NCBI GenBank assembly: GCA_017307505.1
Contig: JAFKEE010000036.1
Location: 89,446-153,445, forward strand
Direction of reading: 5' to 3'
Length of the DNA stretch: 64,000 nt
Source: Acidobacteriota bacterium
Lineage (GTDB): Bacteria; Acidobacteriota; Terriglobia; Bryobacterales; Bryobacteraceae
Shown here: in pieces, positions 35,421-44,609 of the stretch
How the letters are laid out: every line of letters starts with the position of its first letter
Numbering within the stretch: position 1 is the first letter of the stretch
Position numbers and translations under genes: made by a program
The notes under the pieces: model-generated
The model's database searches: none
Seen by the model: only the letters and a program-made list of their open reading frames with translations
Told to the model about the DNA's origin: nothing

Positions 35421-36314
35421 TTATAGCATGCCTGTCAGTCCCCGGCAAAGGGTTTGAGCGGCGCGCGCGATGAGCAGCAGGCCGGGATTGTCCTCGCTTT
35501 CATCGATCTGTTTGAGGCCGTCCACGGTGATGGCGAGGGCAACGCGGCCCTTGGGCGTATAGACAATTCCGACGTCGGAGCGGAGGGCGTCGAGTGCTCC
35601 GGATTTGCTGGCGACGGGCATCTCTCCCATGCGGCGGCCAATCCCGTCTTTGAACTGCTGGCGTTTGAGGATCTCAATCATGGCGCGGCTGGAGGCGGCG
35701 TTCACGACTTCGCCTTTTTCCAGGCGTTCCAACAACGTGACCATTTCGAGCGGGGTGGACGAGCCGATGCCGAAACGTTTGTTCTCTTCGAGTTGGCCTG
35801 CTTTGCTCCAGCCGGAAGGGGCTTTGAGCTGATTGCCGTCGCCGCGCACTTTGCGCATGCTGCGGGTCTGCTTCAGGCCGAGGGTATCGAGGAAGGCGTT
35901 TACGGCGTCGGCGGTGATGAGGTCGAGGACGAGGTTGGTGGCAGTGTTGTCGCTGACGACAATCATGATATTGACGACGTCGCGGAGGGGCAGGCGGAGT
36001 CCGGCGGAGAATTCGTGGAGTACGCCAGAGCCGGAAACTTTGTCCGATTCATGCAGGAGCAGGGTGCGGTCCCAGCGGAGTTCACGGCGGGCGACCTTAT
36101 GGAATACGGCCGCCATGATGGGGAGTTTGATGGTGCTGGCAGTGCGGACCCGGTTGTTCTCCCGCAAGCCGAAAGATTGGCCGGTATCGAGATTCTTGGC
36201 ATACAGCGAGACCTCGGCATCCACACCCAGCATGTCGCGGCGGATGGCATCCTGCAGATCTTTTGAGGGGGCCAGCGCCACAGCAGGCAAGGATAGAAAA
36301 TTGCGGCGTCTCAT
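35421..36314 (-). CDS. Class A beta-lactamase-like serine hydrolase
   Basis: A 297-residue exported protein (MRRRNFLSLPAVALAP). The serine penicillin-recognising set is present: S60-T-I-K63, SDN at 121-123, and KSG in ASKSGALD. The omega loop between SDN and STPLEM does not show the ExxLN motif whose Glu activates water for deacylation in class A enzymes; it reads MRKVRGDGNQLKAPSGW instead. It may be a weak beta-lactamase or a peptidoglycan DD-peptidase-like enzyme, and resistance should not be assumed. Confidence 0.82.
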   Translation of the reverse strand: MRRRNFLSLPAVALAPSKDLQDAIRRDMLGVDAEVSLYAKNLDTGQSFGLRENNRVRTASTIKLPIMAAVFHKVARRELRWDRTLLLHESDKVSGSGVLHEFSAGLRLPLRDVVNIMIVVSDNTATNLVLDLITADAVNAFLDTLGLKQTRSMRKVRGDGNQLKAPSGWSKAGQLEENKRFGIGSSTPLEMVTLLERLEKGEVVNAASSRAMIEILKRQQFKDGIGRRMGEMPVASKSGALDALRSDVGIVYTPKGRVALAITVDGLKQIDESEDNPGLLLIARAAQTLCRGLTGML

Positions 36315-36355
36315 GTGATGATGGGTCCTCGAGTGAAAGGAGTGGTGTTCACATC

Positions 36356-36709
36356 ATGGATCTTCTGGAGAACATGCTGCAAGGCGGCGGCGGGGATCTG
36401 GTCCGCCAGTTAGCGGGACAATTCGGCCTGGACGAGGGTCAGGTAAGTTCGGCGGTGGGTGCGCTGCTGCCTGCGCTGCAGGGCGGAGCGGGCCATGAAG
36501 AAGCGGCGGCCCAGGCAGCAGCGAGCACAGGGCTGGATAGCGGACTGCTGCAGCAACTGGCTCCGATGCTGGGCGCCTTCCTGGGTGGACAGCAGACGGG
36601 TGAGGGCGGCCTGCTGGGCGCGGTGACCTCGATGCTGGACCAGGATAAAGATGGTTCGGCGCTGGACGATGTGCTGGGGATGGCCCAGAAGTTCATGCAG
36701 AAGGAGTAG
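36356..36709 (+). CDS. DUF937 (YidB-like) domain protein
   Basis: A 117-residue protein: MDLLENMLQGGGGDLVRQLAGQFGLDEGQVSSAVGALLPAL is the characteristic DUF937 start, followed by a Gly/Leu-rich second half (LGAFLGGQQTGEGGLLGAVTSMLDQDKDGSALDDVLGMAQKF). AAAGGAG lies 13 bases upstream. Cytosolic, function unknown. A strong terminator follows. Confidence 0.85.
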   Translation: MDLLENMLQGGGGDLVRQLAGQFGLDEGQVSSAVGALLPALQGGAGHEEAAAQAAASTGLDSGLLQQLAPMLGAFLGGQQTGEGGLLGAVTSMLDQDKDGSALDDVLGMAQKFMQKE

Positions 36710-36731
36710 CGAAGATTCTGAAAAAGACAAC

Positions 36732-36774
36732 GGCTCCGGCAACCCCATGAGGGGCGGCCGGAGCCCTTTCTTTT
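36732..36774 (+). terminator. Terminator after the DUF937 gene
   Basis: GGCTCCGGC / GCCGGAGCC, 9-bp stem, with an inner CCCC/GGGG helix, then CTTTCTTTT. Confidence 0.8.
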
Positions 36775-36786
36775 CGGGGATGAGCC

Positions 36787-37215
36787 CTAGCGCAGCTTGG
36801 AGTAGTCGGTGGGGTCCATGTAGACCGAGTCGACTTTGGCAACGATCTTGCCGCCGACCTCCGAGGCGTCGCGAACCTTCTTCCACTCGGGGTCGTTGCG
36901 GAAGGCGTCCCAGGAGGCCTTGGCTGCGTCGCGGCTCTTGTGCTCCAGGATGTAGATGAGCGTGTTCTCATGCTCGGGACCATCGGAAGGCACCCAGTAG
37001 CCGACGTTCTTCATCCCGTGCTTTTCGAAAATTTTCGTAGTGTGGTCACGGAACCGCGTGAGCAAGTTGGGTAGCTTGCCCGGTTCGCAGTGGTAGGTGC
37101 GCAGTTCATAGACGTGGGTGTCCGCCGCGGAGGCTGTGATACCACGTGCCATCCAACCGGCGGTGGCCGCAAGGGCGGTGATGGCGAGGGTGAGAAGAGG
37201 TGTTTTGTATTTCAT
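36787..37215 (-). CDS. Exported NIPSNAP-family protein
   Basis: A 142-residue protein with a signal peptide ending near ITASAA. The remainder is one NIPSNAP/dimeric alpha-beta-barrel domain: HVYELRTYHCEPGKLPNLLTRFRDHTTKIFEKHGMKNVGYW, then LIYILEHKSRDAAKASWDAFRNDPEW. The family function is unresolved (possible substrate binding). It precedes the metallopeptidase gene stop by 12 bp in the same direction. Confidence 0.88.
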   Translation of the reverse strand: MKYKTPLLTLAITALAATAGWMARGITASAADTHVYELRTYHCEPGKLPNLLTRFRDHTTKIFEKHGMKNVGYWVPSDGPEHENTLIYILEHKSRDAAKASWDAFRNDPEWKKVRDASEVGGKIVAKVDSVYMDPTDYSKLR

Positions 37216-37227
37216 AGCTGAACCTGA

Positions 37228-38100
37228 TCAGTCCTTGGCAAAGGTATTGCACGCCGAGAGCTTCCCTGAATTGTATCCTCGCTGGAACCATTCCATGCGC
37301 TGGGCTGATGTGCCATGTGTAAACGATTCAGGGGAGACGTGGCCGGTGGCGGCTTTCTGCAGGCGGTCGTCGCCAACGGCAGCGGCGGCCGCGAGTCCGG
37401 ATTCGACGTCACCGGGGTCCAGGATGCCACGCTCGTTGGTGCTGTGGCCCCAGATTCCGGCGAAGCAGTCGGCCTGGAGTTCCATTTTGACGGAGAGGGG
37501 ATTGCGCAGAGAAGGATTGCGCCGTTGGGCGGCCCGGACCTGCTCCTCAATGCCAAGAAGGTTCTGCACGTGGTGGCCGATCTCGTGGGAGATCACGTAA
37601 GCTTCGGCGAACTCTCCGGGGGCTCTGAACTTCGTGCGGAGCTCATCGAAGAAGCCGAGGTCCAGGTAGACTCTTTCGTCACCGGGGCAGTAGAAGGGGC
37701 CGGTGGCCGATTCGGCCATGCCGCAGGCGGAGCGCACCGTGTCGCGGAAGAGCACAAGCTTCGCCTTCTGATAGGTCTTCCCTTCGGAGGTGAGTAGTTG
37801 AGCCCAGGTTGTCTGGTTGTCGTTGAGTACGAAGCGGACGAAATCGACCAGCGGCTCTTCGCGTTTCGTTCGTTCCCTATCGGGCGCTCGGCGGCTGACG
37901 CCGGGTGAACCACTGCGGCTGAGGCCCAGAAACGGGCTGATGAGATCCGTTCTGAAGACCAGGCTGAGCACGCCCAGCACAAGCATGCCGCCCAGACCCA
38001 ACCGGAAGCCCCCAAAACCGCCGCCCCCGCCGCCTCCGCCGCTGTCGTCGTCGCGGCGATCCTCGATATCGTCACCTGAGCCGCCGGGTGTCCAACGCAT
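37228..38100 (-). CDS. YpfJ-type neutral zinc metallopeptidase
   Basis: A 290-residue membrane-anchored protein. An acidic/Gly-rich N-terminus (poly-Gly 21-28) is followed by one membrane helix (about 33-49). The zincin domain has HEIGHH at 172-177 and ELQADCFAG as the third ligand region, and two conserved Cys (SACGMA, YCPG). AAGGAGG upstream supports the ATG at 38100. The active site faces the periplasm. Substrate unknown. Confidence 0.92.
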   Translation of the reverse strand: MRWTPGGSGDDIEDRRDDDSGGGGGGGGFGGFRLGLGGMLVLGVLSLVFRTDLISPFLGLSRSGSPGVSRRAPDRERTKREEPLVDFVRFVLNDNQTTWAQLLTSEGKTYQKAKLVLFRDTVRSACGMAESATGPFYCPGDERVYLDLGFFDELRTKFRAPGEFAEAYVISHEIGHHVQNLLGIEEQVRAAQRRNPSLRNPLSVKMELQADCFAGIWGHSTNERGILDPGDVESGLAAAAAVGDDRLQKAATGHVSPESFTHGTSAQRMEWFQRGYNSGKLSACNTFAKD

Positions 38101-38154
38101 ACCCAGTTCCTCCTTGCCCGTCCTCGATTCCCCAAGTCTGGCATTGAGCGAGGC

Positions 38155-38646
38155 TCAACGGCAATTGGCGGAGATCAGGAGTTCGACGATGACGACATCA
38201 CGCCAGTGGCCATCGAGTTTGCCATGCTTCTCGTAAACGCCAACCTGACGAAAGCCCAGCGAAGCCAACAGGCGCAGGCTCGCCTGATTGTCGGTGAAGA
38301 CACGGGAAAGAAGCTTCCAGAAGCCGGCTTTTTCAGCCTCCTGACAGAGCGCAAGCATAGCCATGCGGCCGGCTCCTTGCCCGCGAGAGGAGCGGGTGAC
38401 GTAGACAGAAAACTCGGCGACGCCGTGATAACAGTCGCGCGGCCTGTAAGTGGAGGTGGCGGCAAAGGCGAGGATGCGGCCTTCGGATTCGACCACGACG
38501 ACGGGGTGACGGCCGTCGAACCAGCCGAGAATATCCGCCTCCGTGCGGGGCCGTGTCTCAAAGGTCGCCGTGCCGTCTTCAATGCCTTCGTTGTAGATGC
38601 CGGCAATAGCCGCGGAATCGGAAGGTACCGCCGGGCGTGCTGTCAT
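38155..38646 (-). CDS. GNAT N-acetyltransferase, ArsN1/phosphinothricin-type
   Basis: A 163-residue GNAT enzyme with acetyl-CoA loop RSSRGQGAGRMAM. The sequence IYNEGIEDGTATFETRPRTEADILGWF and the ending GFRQVGVYEKHGKLDGHWRDVVIVELL match the ArsN1 branch that acetylates arsinothricin and related glutamate analogues such as phosphinothricin. It is outside the ars cluster at 58-62 kb. The start at ATG 38646 is set by the family's N-terminus. Confidence 0.85.
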   Translation of the reverse strand: MTARPAVPSDSAAIAGIYNEGIEDGTATFETRPRTEADILGWFDGRHPVVVVESEGRILAFAATSTYRPRDCYHGVAEFSVYVTRSSRGQGAGRMAMLALCQEAEKAGFWKLLSRVFTDNQASLRLLASLGFRQVGVYEKHGKLDGHWRDVVIVELLISANCR

Positions 38647-38716
38647 CTGGGCAGTGTAGCGCGGCGGAACCGCCACACGCGGGGTGGGACGCAGCCTTCT
38701 GTTGAACCGATTGAGT

Positions 38717-39646
38717 TCAGGCTTTGACTTTGAAGAGTTTCGAGCCGTTCTCCCAGGTGATCTGGCGAAAGACCTTTGCGGTGGACAGGCGCTGGAGGAG
38801 AGCGAGGGTCTCGCGGGCAACGCACTTGCCTGCCAGACGACTGGCCTCAGGATTCTTGTTTTGAGAGATGCCCTTTCCTTTCCCATCGGAGCAGCTGCAG
38901 TCGCTGCCGAAGATCAGTCTGGCCTTGTGGCGCTCGATGAAGCCACGAGAAAAATCGGGATCCCGGGAGAGTGCGTTGTTGCCGGAGTTGGCGGACGTAT
39001 CCGCATAGAGATTGGGAAAGTCAGAGAGCCAGCGGTCCGTGAGGCCTCCGGGTTTGATGGGCCCGGCAGGGTAACCGCGATCGGTCGGGACGTCGGCGCT
39101 GATGTGAGCCCAGAAGAGGTCCCCGTGGCCGATGAAGGTGGTGCGCGGGTAGGCGCGCAATATCTTGTCAAACTGCGGGTAGCCGGTGTTATAGGGCAGT
39201 TCTCCCTGGAAGTGGGGGAAGTCCTGGATGTGCATCATGACCGGAACCTGCATTTCGGCGGCGATGTCGTAGACGCGCCGCATTTCGGGCGAGTCGAGCG
39301 CCAGATGGAACTTGAGCTCGCCGATGCTGACCGCGCCATCCTTCAGCGCGTCGCGCAGCGTTTTGCTAGAGTCCGGCAGAGTCGGGTCGATTCTCACCGA
39401 GCGGACGAAGTGACCGGCGCGGCGCACCATCTCGGCCTTGGCGCGCTCCTGATCGGCGGCGGGGGTGAGGAGCACCGCGTGGGTCACCCCGCAGCCCTGC
39501 ATGTGCGTGAAACAGGCATCGGCATCAGGCCTGAAGTGAAGGTGCGTGTCCAGGACGGGTCCGCCCCATTGGACGTCAGGCTGCGCAGACAGCCGTGAGG
39601 CCGCCGCTACCGGAAGAAGGGTGGTGAGAAAGGTTCTGCGTTGCAT
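38717..39646 (-). CDS. Exported amidohydrolase-2 family metal hydrolase
   Basis: A 309-residue protein with a twin-arginine-like signal (MQRRTFLTTLLPVAAAS). The barrel has DTHLHF (HxH), GELKFH, MMHIQDFPH, FIGHGD and FGSDCS, the normal metal and catalytic set of amidohydrolase family 2 (decarboxylase/lactonase-like). Two extra Cys in SDCSCSDGKGKG are unusual. Substrate unknown; monocistronic. Confidence 0.87.
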   Translation of the reverse strand: MQRRTFLTTLLPVAAASRLSAQPDVQWGGPVLDTHLHFRPDADACFTHMQGCGVTHAVLLTPAADQERAKAEMVRRAGHFVRSVRIDPTLPDSSKTLRDALKDGAVSIGELKFHLALDSPEMRRVYDIAAEMQVPVMMHIQDFPHFQGELPYNTGYPQFDKILRAYPRTTFIGHGDLFWAHISADVPTDRGYPAGPIKPGGLTDRWLSDFPNLYADTSANSGNNALSRDPDFSRGFIERHKARLIFGSDCSCSDGKGKGISQNKNPEASRLAGKCVARETLALLQRLSTAKVFRQITWENGSKLFKVKA

Positions 39647-39747
39647 GGAGCTTCCCAGCTAGCGACTCAGTATAGACCCAAAACTTGCAGGGGCAGTACA
39701 AAGCGCTGGGCGCAACCATGCGCGTTCGGCTGTGAAAGAGGAGCCGG

Positions 39748-40275
39748 TCAGGCTTGCTCGACGCTCTCCCTCAGGAACCAGGTACGCCGTTCGGCTTCAT
39801 CGATCCACACCTCAATGAGACTCGTTGTGGCGACATCCTCGTTCTCTTCGCAGACCGAGTGAGCGTCGCGGAGCAGGCTGGTCAGGAGCGCATTGTCATC
39901 GCGCAGTTCGGCCAGCATCTCGCGTGCGGTAAGATCTCCGCGATCGTTGTCGTGGAGCCGCTGGTGCCGCGTGATGTCTCCAATCGACCGCAGCGAAGTA
40001 CCGCCGAGCTTGCGGGCGCGTTCGGCGATGTCGTCGGTGATGGCATAGATCTGTTGGGCCTGCTCGTCGAGCAGAAGATGATAGTCGCGGAAATGGCGGC
40101 CTGTCATGTGCCAGTGGAAGTTCTTCGTCTTCATGTAGAGGCAGAACACGTCCGCCAGCAGGTGGCGCAGCGTCTCTGAGATCTCCGAGACCGCGTGTTC
40201 GCTCAACCCCATTGTGGTTGGCGACCGTTTCGAGCTGGTTTTTGTGGTCGTCTGGGTCTGTTCCTTTTGAGGCAT
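39748..40275 (-). CDS. dps: Dps-family ferritin-like DNA-protection protein
   Basis: A 175-residue protein. A Thr/Lys/Ser-rich N-terminal tail (about 1-20) may bind DNA. The Dps four-helix bundle follows with the inter-subunit ferroxidase residues: H54 in NFHWHMTG, H66, and D81/E85 in DDIAERARKLGG. It mineralises iron using peroxide. The ATG at 40275 was preferred to an upstream start for family fit. Confidence 0.92.
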   Translation of the reverse strand: MPQKEQTQTTTKTSSKRSPTTMGLSEHAVSEISETLRHLLADVFCLYMKTKNFHWHMTGRHFRDYHLLLDEQAQQIYAITDDIAERARKLGGTSLRSIGDITRHQRLHDNDRGDLTAREMLAELRDDNALLTSLLRDAHSVCEENEDVATTSLIEVWIDEAERRTWFLRESVEQA

Positions 40276-40506
40276 AGTCACTTCGTTGCAAATGGGAGTC
40301 CACTTCAAGACGAGAACCGTCAACCGGTTGATCGGCGCATCCCGGTTTGTAAGACGGGCACGAGTTTCTCTCCAGCGGCTCTGGAGAGGCCCCGAAATTG
40401 CAGCCGGCTTTTGAGATTGGGGCGCCGCCCGTAAGGCCGCCGAAGTAAAACGGCCTTCGCCTCTTCGTCAGCAGGCTTTCGCGGTAAAACCGCCCGTGGA
40501 GGAAAT
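40276..40506. other. 231-bp spacer with two hairpins
   Basis: CTCTCCAG-cggct-CTGGAGAG (40368-40388) and AAGGCCG-N11-CGGCCTT (40433-40457) are perfect hairpins without T-runs. Promoters for dps and the zinc-finger gene must lie here, but no clear hexamers are seen. Confidence 0.4.
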
Positions 40507-40770
40507 ATGTACCGAGACTCTTGTTCCCACCTGGATCAGATCAAAGCTGTAAAGCCCCACACCGACGGATGCGAGGAGTGCCTGAAGCTCGGCGCGCAAT
40601 GGGTACACCTGAGACTCTGCCTTACATGCGGGCATGTCGGCTGCTGTGACTCGTCTGAAGGCAAGCATGCGACGAAGCATTTCCACAGCAAGCACCATCC
40701 GATCATCCAGTCGCTGGAGCCCGGCGAGGAGTGGAAATGGTGCTTCGTCGATCAGGTGGCCTGGGAGTAG
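40507..40770 (+). CDS. UBP-type zinc finger protein
   Basis: An 87-residue protein made of one ZnF-UBP domain: CSHLDQIK, CEECLKLGAQWVHLRLCLTCGHVGCCD, then HATKHFHSKHHPIIQSLEPGEEWKWCFVD. All the expected Cys/His ligands are present. GGAGG precedes the ATG by five bases. In eukaryotes the fold recognises ubiquitin C-termini; the bacterial role is unknown. Confidence 0.92.
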   Translation: MYRDSCSHLDQIKAVKPHTDGCEECLKLGAQWVHLRLCLTCGHVGCCDSSEGKHATKHFHSKHHPIIQSLEPGEEWKWCFVDQVAWE

Positions 40771-40960
40771 AAGACAAGGGTCGGACCCTTCACCAAGTGT
40801 CGACCTTCCGTCACCGCCATCCGACTGACGCACCCCCATGAGTCGTGTGCCCTGTTGATTTCACTGCTGCGATCCCAATTGGCCTTACTGGTGCATTCTC
40901 TCCCTTTGTGAGAGCGTTCAGCCGCCATGGCGGGCGTAAATCACAGGACAGCGAATCCAA

Positions 40961-42604
40961 ATGTCACATCCCCATGTCTCTGATCCGAACTTTGCGGAAC
41001 GTGTAGCTCGCAACCAGGAACGGCTGCGCGCGGCCCTCCAGCCTTCGTACGACTTCATCGTGTGCGGATCCGGCTCGTCCGGTTCGGTGGTGGCCCGCCG
41101 CCTGGCCGAGAACCCGGACGTCCATGTCCTGCTGCTGGAAGCCGGCGGCGACGACGATCTGCCGGCCGTCACCAATGCTAGTGAGTGGCCGGTGAATCTT
41201 AACAGTGAGCGGGACTGGAGCTTCCGTGGGGCGCCCAATGCGTACGTCAATGGGCGCTCAATTCCCTTCTCCATGGGCAAAGTGCTGGGGGGAGGATCCA
41301 GCATCAACGTGATGGTCTATGCACGCGGCCACCAGGCGGACTGGGATGCATTTGCGGCCGAGGCGAATGATCCGGCCTGGGGCTACGAGTCGGTCCTCCG
41401 GACCTACCGCCAGATTGAAGACTGGCACGGCGCCCCCGATCCTGCTTACCGCGGCACTGGCGGCCTGCTCTTTGTCCAGCCGGCGCCGGACCCGAATCCC
41501 CTGGCTCCGGCGACGGTCGCGGCGGCCGGATTGTGTGGACTGCCCTCCTTTCCCAATGCGAACGGGCGCCTGATGGAGGCGGCGCGGGGCGCCTCGATTT
41601 CCGATGTCCGGGTTCGCGATGGAAAGCGCGAATCGATCTATCGCTCATATGTCTTCCCGTGGATGGACAGGCCAAACCTGACAGTCCTGGTGGCTGCACT
41701 GGTGGTCCGCGTGACATTTCAGGGAAAACGAGCCACAGGCGTGGAGTTTGTGCATGGTGGAGTGACGCATCGCATCGAGGCTTCGGCGGAGGTCATCCTG
41801 TCCATGGGTGCAATCCAGACGCCCAAGGTTCTGATGCAATCCGGTGTGGGCGACGAAACCGAACTCCAGCGGTTCGGGATCCCCGTGCTGCAGCACCTGC
41901 CGGGTGTAGGCCGCAACTTCCAGGACCACGTTGCCTTCGATTGTGTCTGGGAGTATCAAACCGCCCTGGCACCCAGGAACAATATGAGCGAGGCGATCCT
42001 CTTCGGCACGACCAGCGCGAGCCTCGCGCGTCCTGACCTGTTCGTCTGCCAGGCCGAGGTTCCGAAAACGACTCCTGAGAACGCCGCGCGATTTGGGATG
42101 CCAAGTGCCGGGTGGACGTTGTTCGGGGCTGTCGCCCATCCGCAAAGCCGAGGTCGACTGCGACTGACCGGGCCTCTTCCGGAAGACCAGGTCCGGATCG
42201 AAGCCAATACGCTCTGTGAGCGCGCGGATTTTCTGGCGGCGATGCGCTGTGTCGAGCTTTGCCGCGAGATCGGCAACTCGGCGCCGCTGAGGAGCTTTGT
42301 CAAACGCGAAGTCATGCCCGGCAACTTGAAAGGGCCGGAGCTGGAGCGCTTCCTCCGCGATGGGGCCACCAGCTTCTGGCACGAGGTAGGCACGGCCCGC
42401 ATGGGGCGCGATGAGATGGCGGTGGTTGATGCCAATCTGAAAGTCTACGGGGTGGAGCATCTGCGCATCGCAGACGCTTCAATCATGCCGAGGCTGACTT
42501 CCGCGAACACCATGGCTCCCTGCGTGATCATTGGAGAACGAGCCGCCGGGCTCATTGCCGGCGAGCACGCACTCTCCACCTTCGCGGCGGTCCGCGACGA
42601 GTGA
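40961..42604 (+). CDS. GMC-family FAD oxidoreductase (choline dehydrogenase-like)
   Basis: A 547-residue flavoprotein. The FAD loop VCGSGSSGSVVARRLAENP is near residue 30, and the GMC signature GGGSSINVMVYARGHQADW near 110. The C-terminal WHEVGTARMG, with catalytic His, is followed by the second active-site segment IMPRLTSANTMAPCVIIGERAA. It oxidises an alcohol such as choline or a sugar alcohol. No export signal. The 190-bp upstream gap shows no other gene. Confidence 0.92.
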   Translation: MSHPHVSDPNFAERVARNQERLRAALQPSYDFIVCGSGSSGSVVARRLAENPDVHVLLLEAGGDDDLPAVTNASEWPVNLNSERDWSFRGAPNAYVNGRSIPFSMGKVLGGGSSINVMVYARGHQADWDAFAAEANDPAWGYESVLRTYRQIEDWHGAPDPAYRGTGGLLFVQPAPDPNPLAPATVAAAGLCGLPSFPNANGRLMEAARGASISDVRVRDGKRESIYRSYVFPWMDRPNLTVLVAALVVRVTFQGKRATGVEFVHGGVTHRIEASAEVILSMGAIQTPKVLMQSGVGDETELQRFGIPVLQHLPGVGRNFQDHVAFDCVWEYQTALAPRNNMSEAILFGTTSASLARPDLFVCQAEVPKTTPENAARFGMPSAGWTLFGAVAHPQSRGRLRLTGPLPEDQVRIEANTLCERADFLAAMRCVELCREIGNSAPLRSFVKREVMPGNLKGPELERFLRDGATSFWHEVGTARMGRDEMAVVDANLKVYGVEHLRIADASIMPRLTSANTMAPCVIIGERAAGLIAGEHALSTFAAVRDE

Positions 42605-42778
42605 ATAACGACGTCGCGTGATTCGCGGTGGCATGCTGACAGGAGCTGTCGAAACGGTTGGACACGGACCACCACGCACTTTCCGGGCACAGCGGGCAAG
42701 TGCAGCAGTTCAAACCGTTTGGCTGGTTGCGCGGTGTGGCCCGCCAGTTGCGCATGTTCACGCCGAAAGGCACAGGAC

Positions 42779-43684
42779 ATGACAGCTCCAGCAACCACCA
42801 CTTCTACATCTCAATCCCAAGTTCGTTACCGAACGGTCCAGATCAACGGACTCGACGTCTTCTATCGGGAAGCCGGCCCTCAGTCAGCGCCGGTGATTCT
42901 GCTGCTGCACGGCTTCCCGACGTCTTCCAACATGTTCCGGAACCTGATCCCGCAGCTCGCCTCCTCGTATCGCGTGATCGCGCCGGACTATCCAGGTTTC
43001 GGGCTGCAGACGAGCATGCCGGACCGCTCGGAGTTCGCCTATACATTCGAGAATCTGACGAATGTTGTGGATGGCCTGGTGAAGGCACTCGACCTGAAGA
43101 AGTACTCGCTCTATGTCATGGACTATGGAGCTCCGGTCGGATACCGCCTGGCGCTGCGGCACCCCGAGTCCGTGCAGGCGCTTATTATTCAGAACGGCAA
43201 TGCCTACGAGGAAGGCCTGCTGACATTCTGGGATCCGATCAAGAAGTACTGGAAAGACTCGACCCCAGAGAACAGGCAGGCCCTGCATTTTCTCGTGGAG
43301 CCCAAGGCTACGAAGTGGCAGTACGAGAACGGCGTCAGCGACACGACTGTTCTCGACCCGACCACCTGGGCGCTGGATCAACTTGGCCTGGATCGTCCGG
43401 GCAATGATGACATTCAGCTCGATCTTTTCCATGACTACGGGACGAATGTGCCGCTCTACCCGGAGTTTCAGGCGTTCTTCCGCAAATACCAGCCGCCGGC
43501 GCTGATTGTGTGGGGCAAGAACGACTTCATCTTCCCAGCGGAAGGCGCACCGCCGTACAGCCGCGACCTGAAGAATGTCGAGACGCATATGCTCGACACC
43601 GGGCACTTCGCCTTGGAGTCTCACGGCGCGGAGATCGCCGACCACATTCTCGGTTTTCTCCGCAAGAACGGGATCGCGCGGTAG
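42779..43684 (+). CDS. Alpha/beta hydrolase, epoxide hydrolase/haloalkane dehalogenase-like
   Basis: A 301-residue alpha/beta hydrolase. The oxyanion loop is LLLHGFPTSSNMF. The nucleophile elbow YVMDYGAPVG carries Asp rather than Ser, as in epoxide hydrolases and haloalkane dehalogenases. GKNDFIF probably holds the acid, and DTGHFALE the catalytic His. Start at ATG 42779. It lies between a GMC oxidase and a PNPOx-like gene, all in one direction, perhaps a small detoxification group. Confidence 0.88.
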   Translation: MTAPATTTSTSQSQVRYRTVQINGLDVFYREAGPQSAPVILLLHGFPTSSNMFRNLIPQLASSYRVIAPDYPGFGLQTSMPDRSEFAYTFENLTNVVDGLVKALDLKKYSLYVMDYGAPVGYRLALRHPESVQALIIQNGNAYEEGLLTFWDPIKKYWKDSTPENRQALHFLVEPKATKWQYENGVSDTTVLDPTTWALDQLGLDRPGNDDIQLDLFHDYGTNVPLYPEFQAFFRKYQPPALIVWGKNDFIFPAEGAPPYSRDLKNVETHMLDTGHFALESHGAEIADHILGFLRKNGIAR

Positions 43685-43769
43685 CGGAGCACTCGCCGAG
43701 GCGGGTTGCGGACCGTTTGCGCGCAGTCCGCACCCGCTTCGTGGAGCCGCCAGGAAGGAGAGGTTGCAG

Positions 43770-44405
43770 ATGCCGACGAACTACGGCTCTCGTGTGTTCA
43801 CAGAGGTTGTGAAGGAACTCCAGGAACGGTACGGCAGCCGGAGACAGTACGAGCGCCTTCGCGGCCAGAGCGCCCCGTTCGATCAGCTGTCGGAGGACGA
43901 GATTGGATTCCTTGCGGAACGCGACAGCTTCTACATGGCGACGGTGGGCAGTTCGGGTTGGCCGTATGTGCAGCATCGAGGCGGCCCGAAGGGGTTCCTT
44001 AAGGTCATCGATCCAAGCACCCTGGCCTTTGCGGATTACCGTGGGAACAAACAGTACGTGAGCACCGGCAACCTCATGACGGACAGCCGGGTGTCGCTCA
44101 TTCTGGTCGACTATCCACGCCGCGCGCGATTGAAGATCCTGGGGCGGGTCAGCATCTTCGAAGGGGAACAGGCCGTACCCTGGATCAGCAAAGTGAAGGA
44201 TCCGAGCGATCCGGCTTTCAGTGAGCGGGTCTACGTCATACGCATCGAGGCGTTCGATTGGAACTGCCCGCAACACATCACGCCGCGGTTCACGGTGGAA
44301 GAGATTCAGACGGCGCTCGCTCGCTTTGAGCAGCAGTTGCAGGCGCTGGAGGAAGAGAATGCGCGGCTGCGGAAGCAGGTCTCCGGGAAGAGGACCGGTT
44401 CGTGA
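43770..44405 (+). CDS. Pyridoxamine 5'-phosphate oxidase-like flavin protein
   Basis: A 211-residue protein with a split-barrel flavin-binding domain: FLAERDSFYMATVGSSGWPYVQHRGGPKGFLKVID, then FADYRGNKQYVSTGNL and LIDYPRRARLKILGRV. A coiled-coil tail (about 180-205, ARFEQQLQALEEENARLRKQV) suits dimerisation. The ribosome site AGGAAGGAGAGG is strong. It probably reduces a small-molecule substrate with FMN. It is the last gene before the island boundary. Confidence 0.9.
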   Translation: MPTNYGSRVFTEVVKELQERYGSRRQYERLRGQSAPFDQLSEDEIGFLAERDSFYMATVGSSGWPYVQHRGGPKGFLKVIDPSTLAFADYRGNKQYVSTGNLMTDSRVSLILVDYPRRARLKILGRVSIFEGEQAVPWISKVKDPSDPAFSERVYVIRIEAFDWNCPQHITPRFTVEEIQTALARFEQQLQALEEENARLRKQVSGKRTGS

Positions 44406-44571
44406 GGGGCCGGCGCAGTATCACCGATCAGGCGGATACACAGGAGGACGGACGGCTCGTCGGAGGGCCTCCCGGCCCAAGAGCACGGCGACAACTTGGC
44501 ACAAATGACGTGTGAAAGGAAGGGAGAGACGGACTGACCGGCTTTGCGGAGAAAATGCGTACGGAGATGAG

Positions 44572-44604
44572 AAAGCCGCTGTATCAGTGAGATACAACGG
44601 CTTT
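44572..44604 (-). terminator. Terminator of the original tRNA-Leu gene
   Basis: AAAGCCG/CGGCTTT and TGTATC/GATACA form a 13-bp hairpin with one mismatch and an AGTGA loop, starting 5 bp beyond the tRNA-Leu CCA on the minus strand. Confidence 0.65.
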
Positions 44605-44609
44605 TGAAC

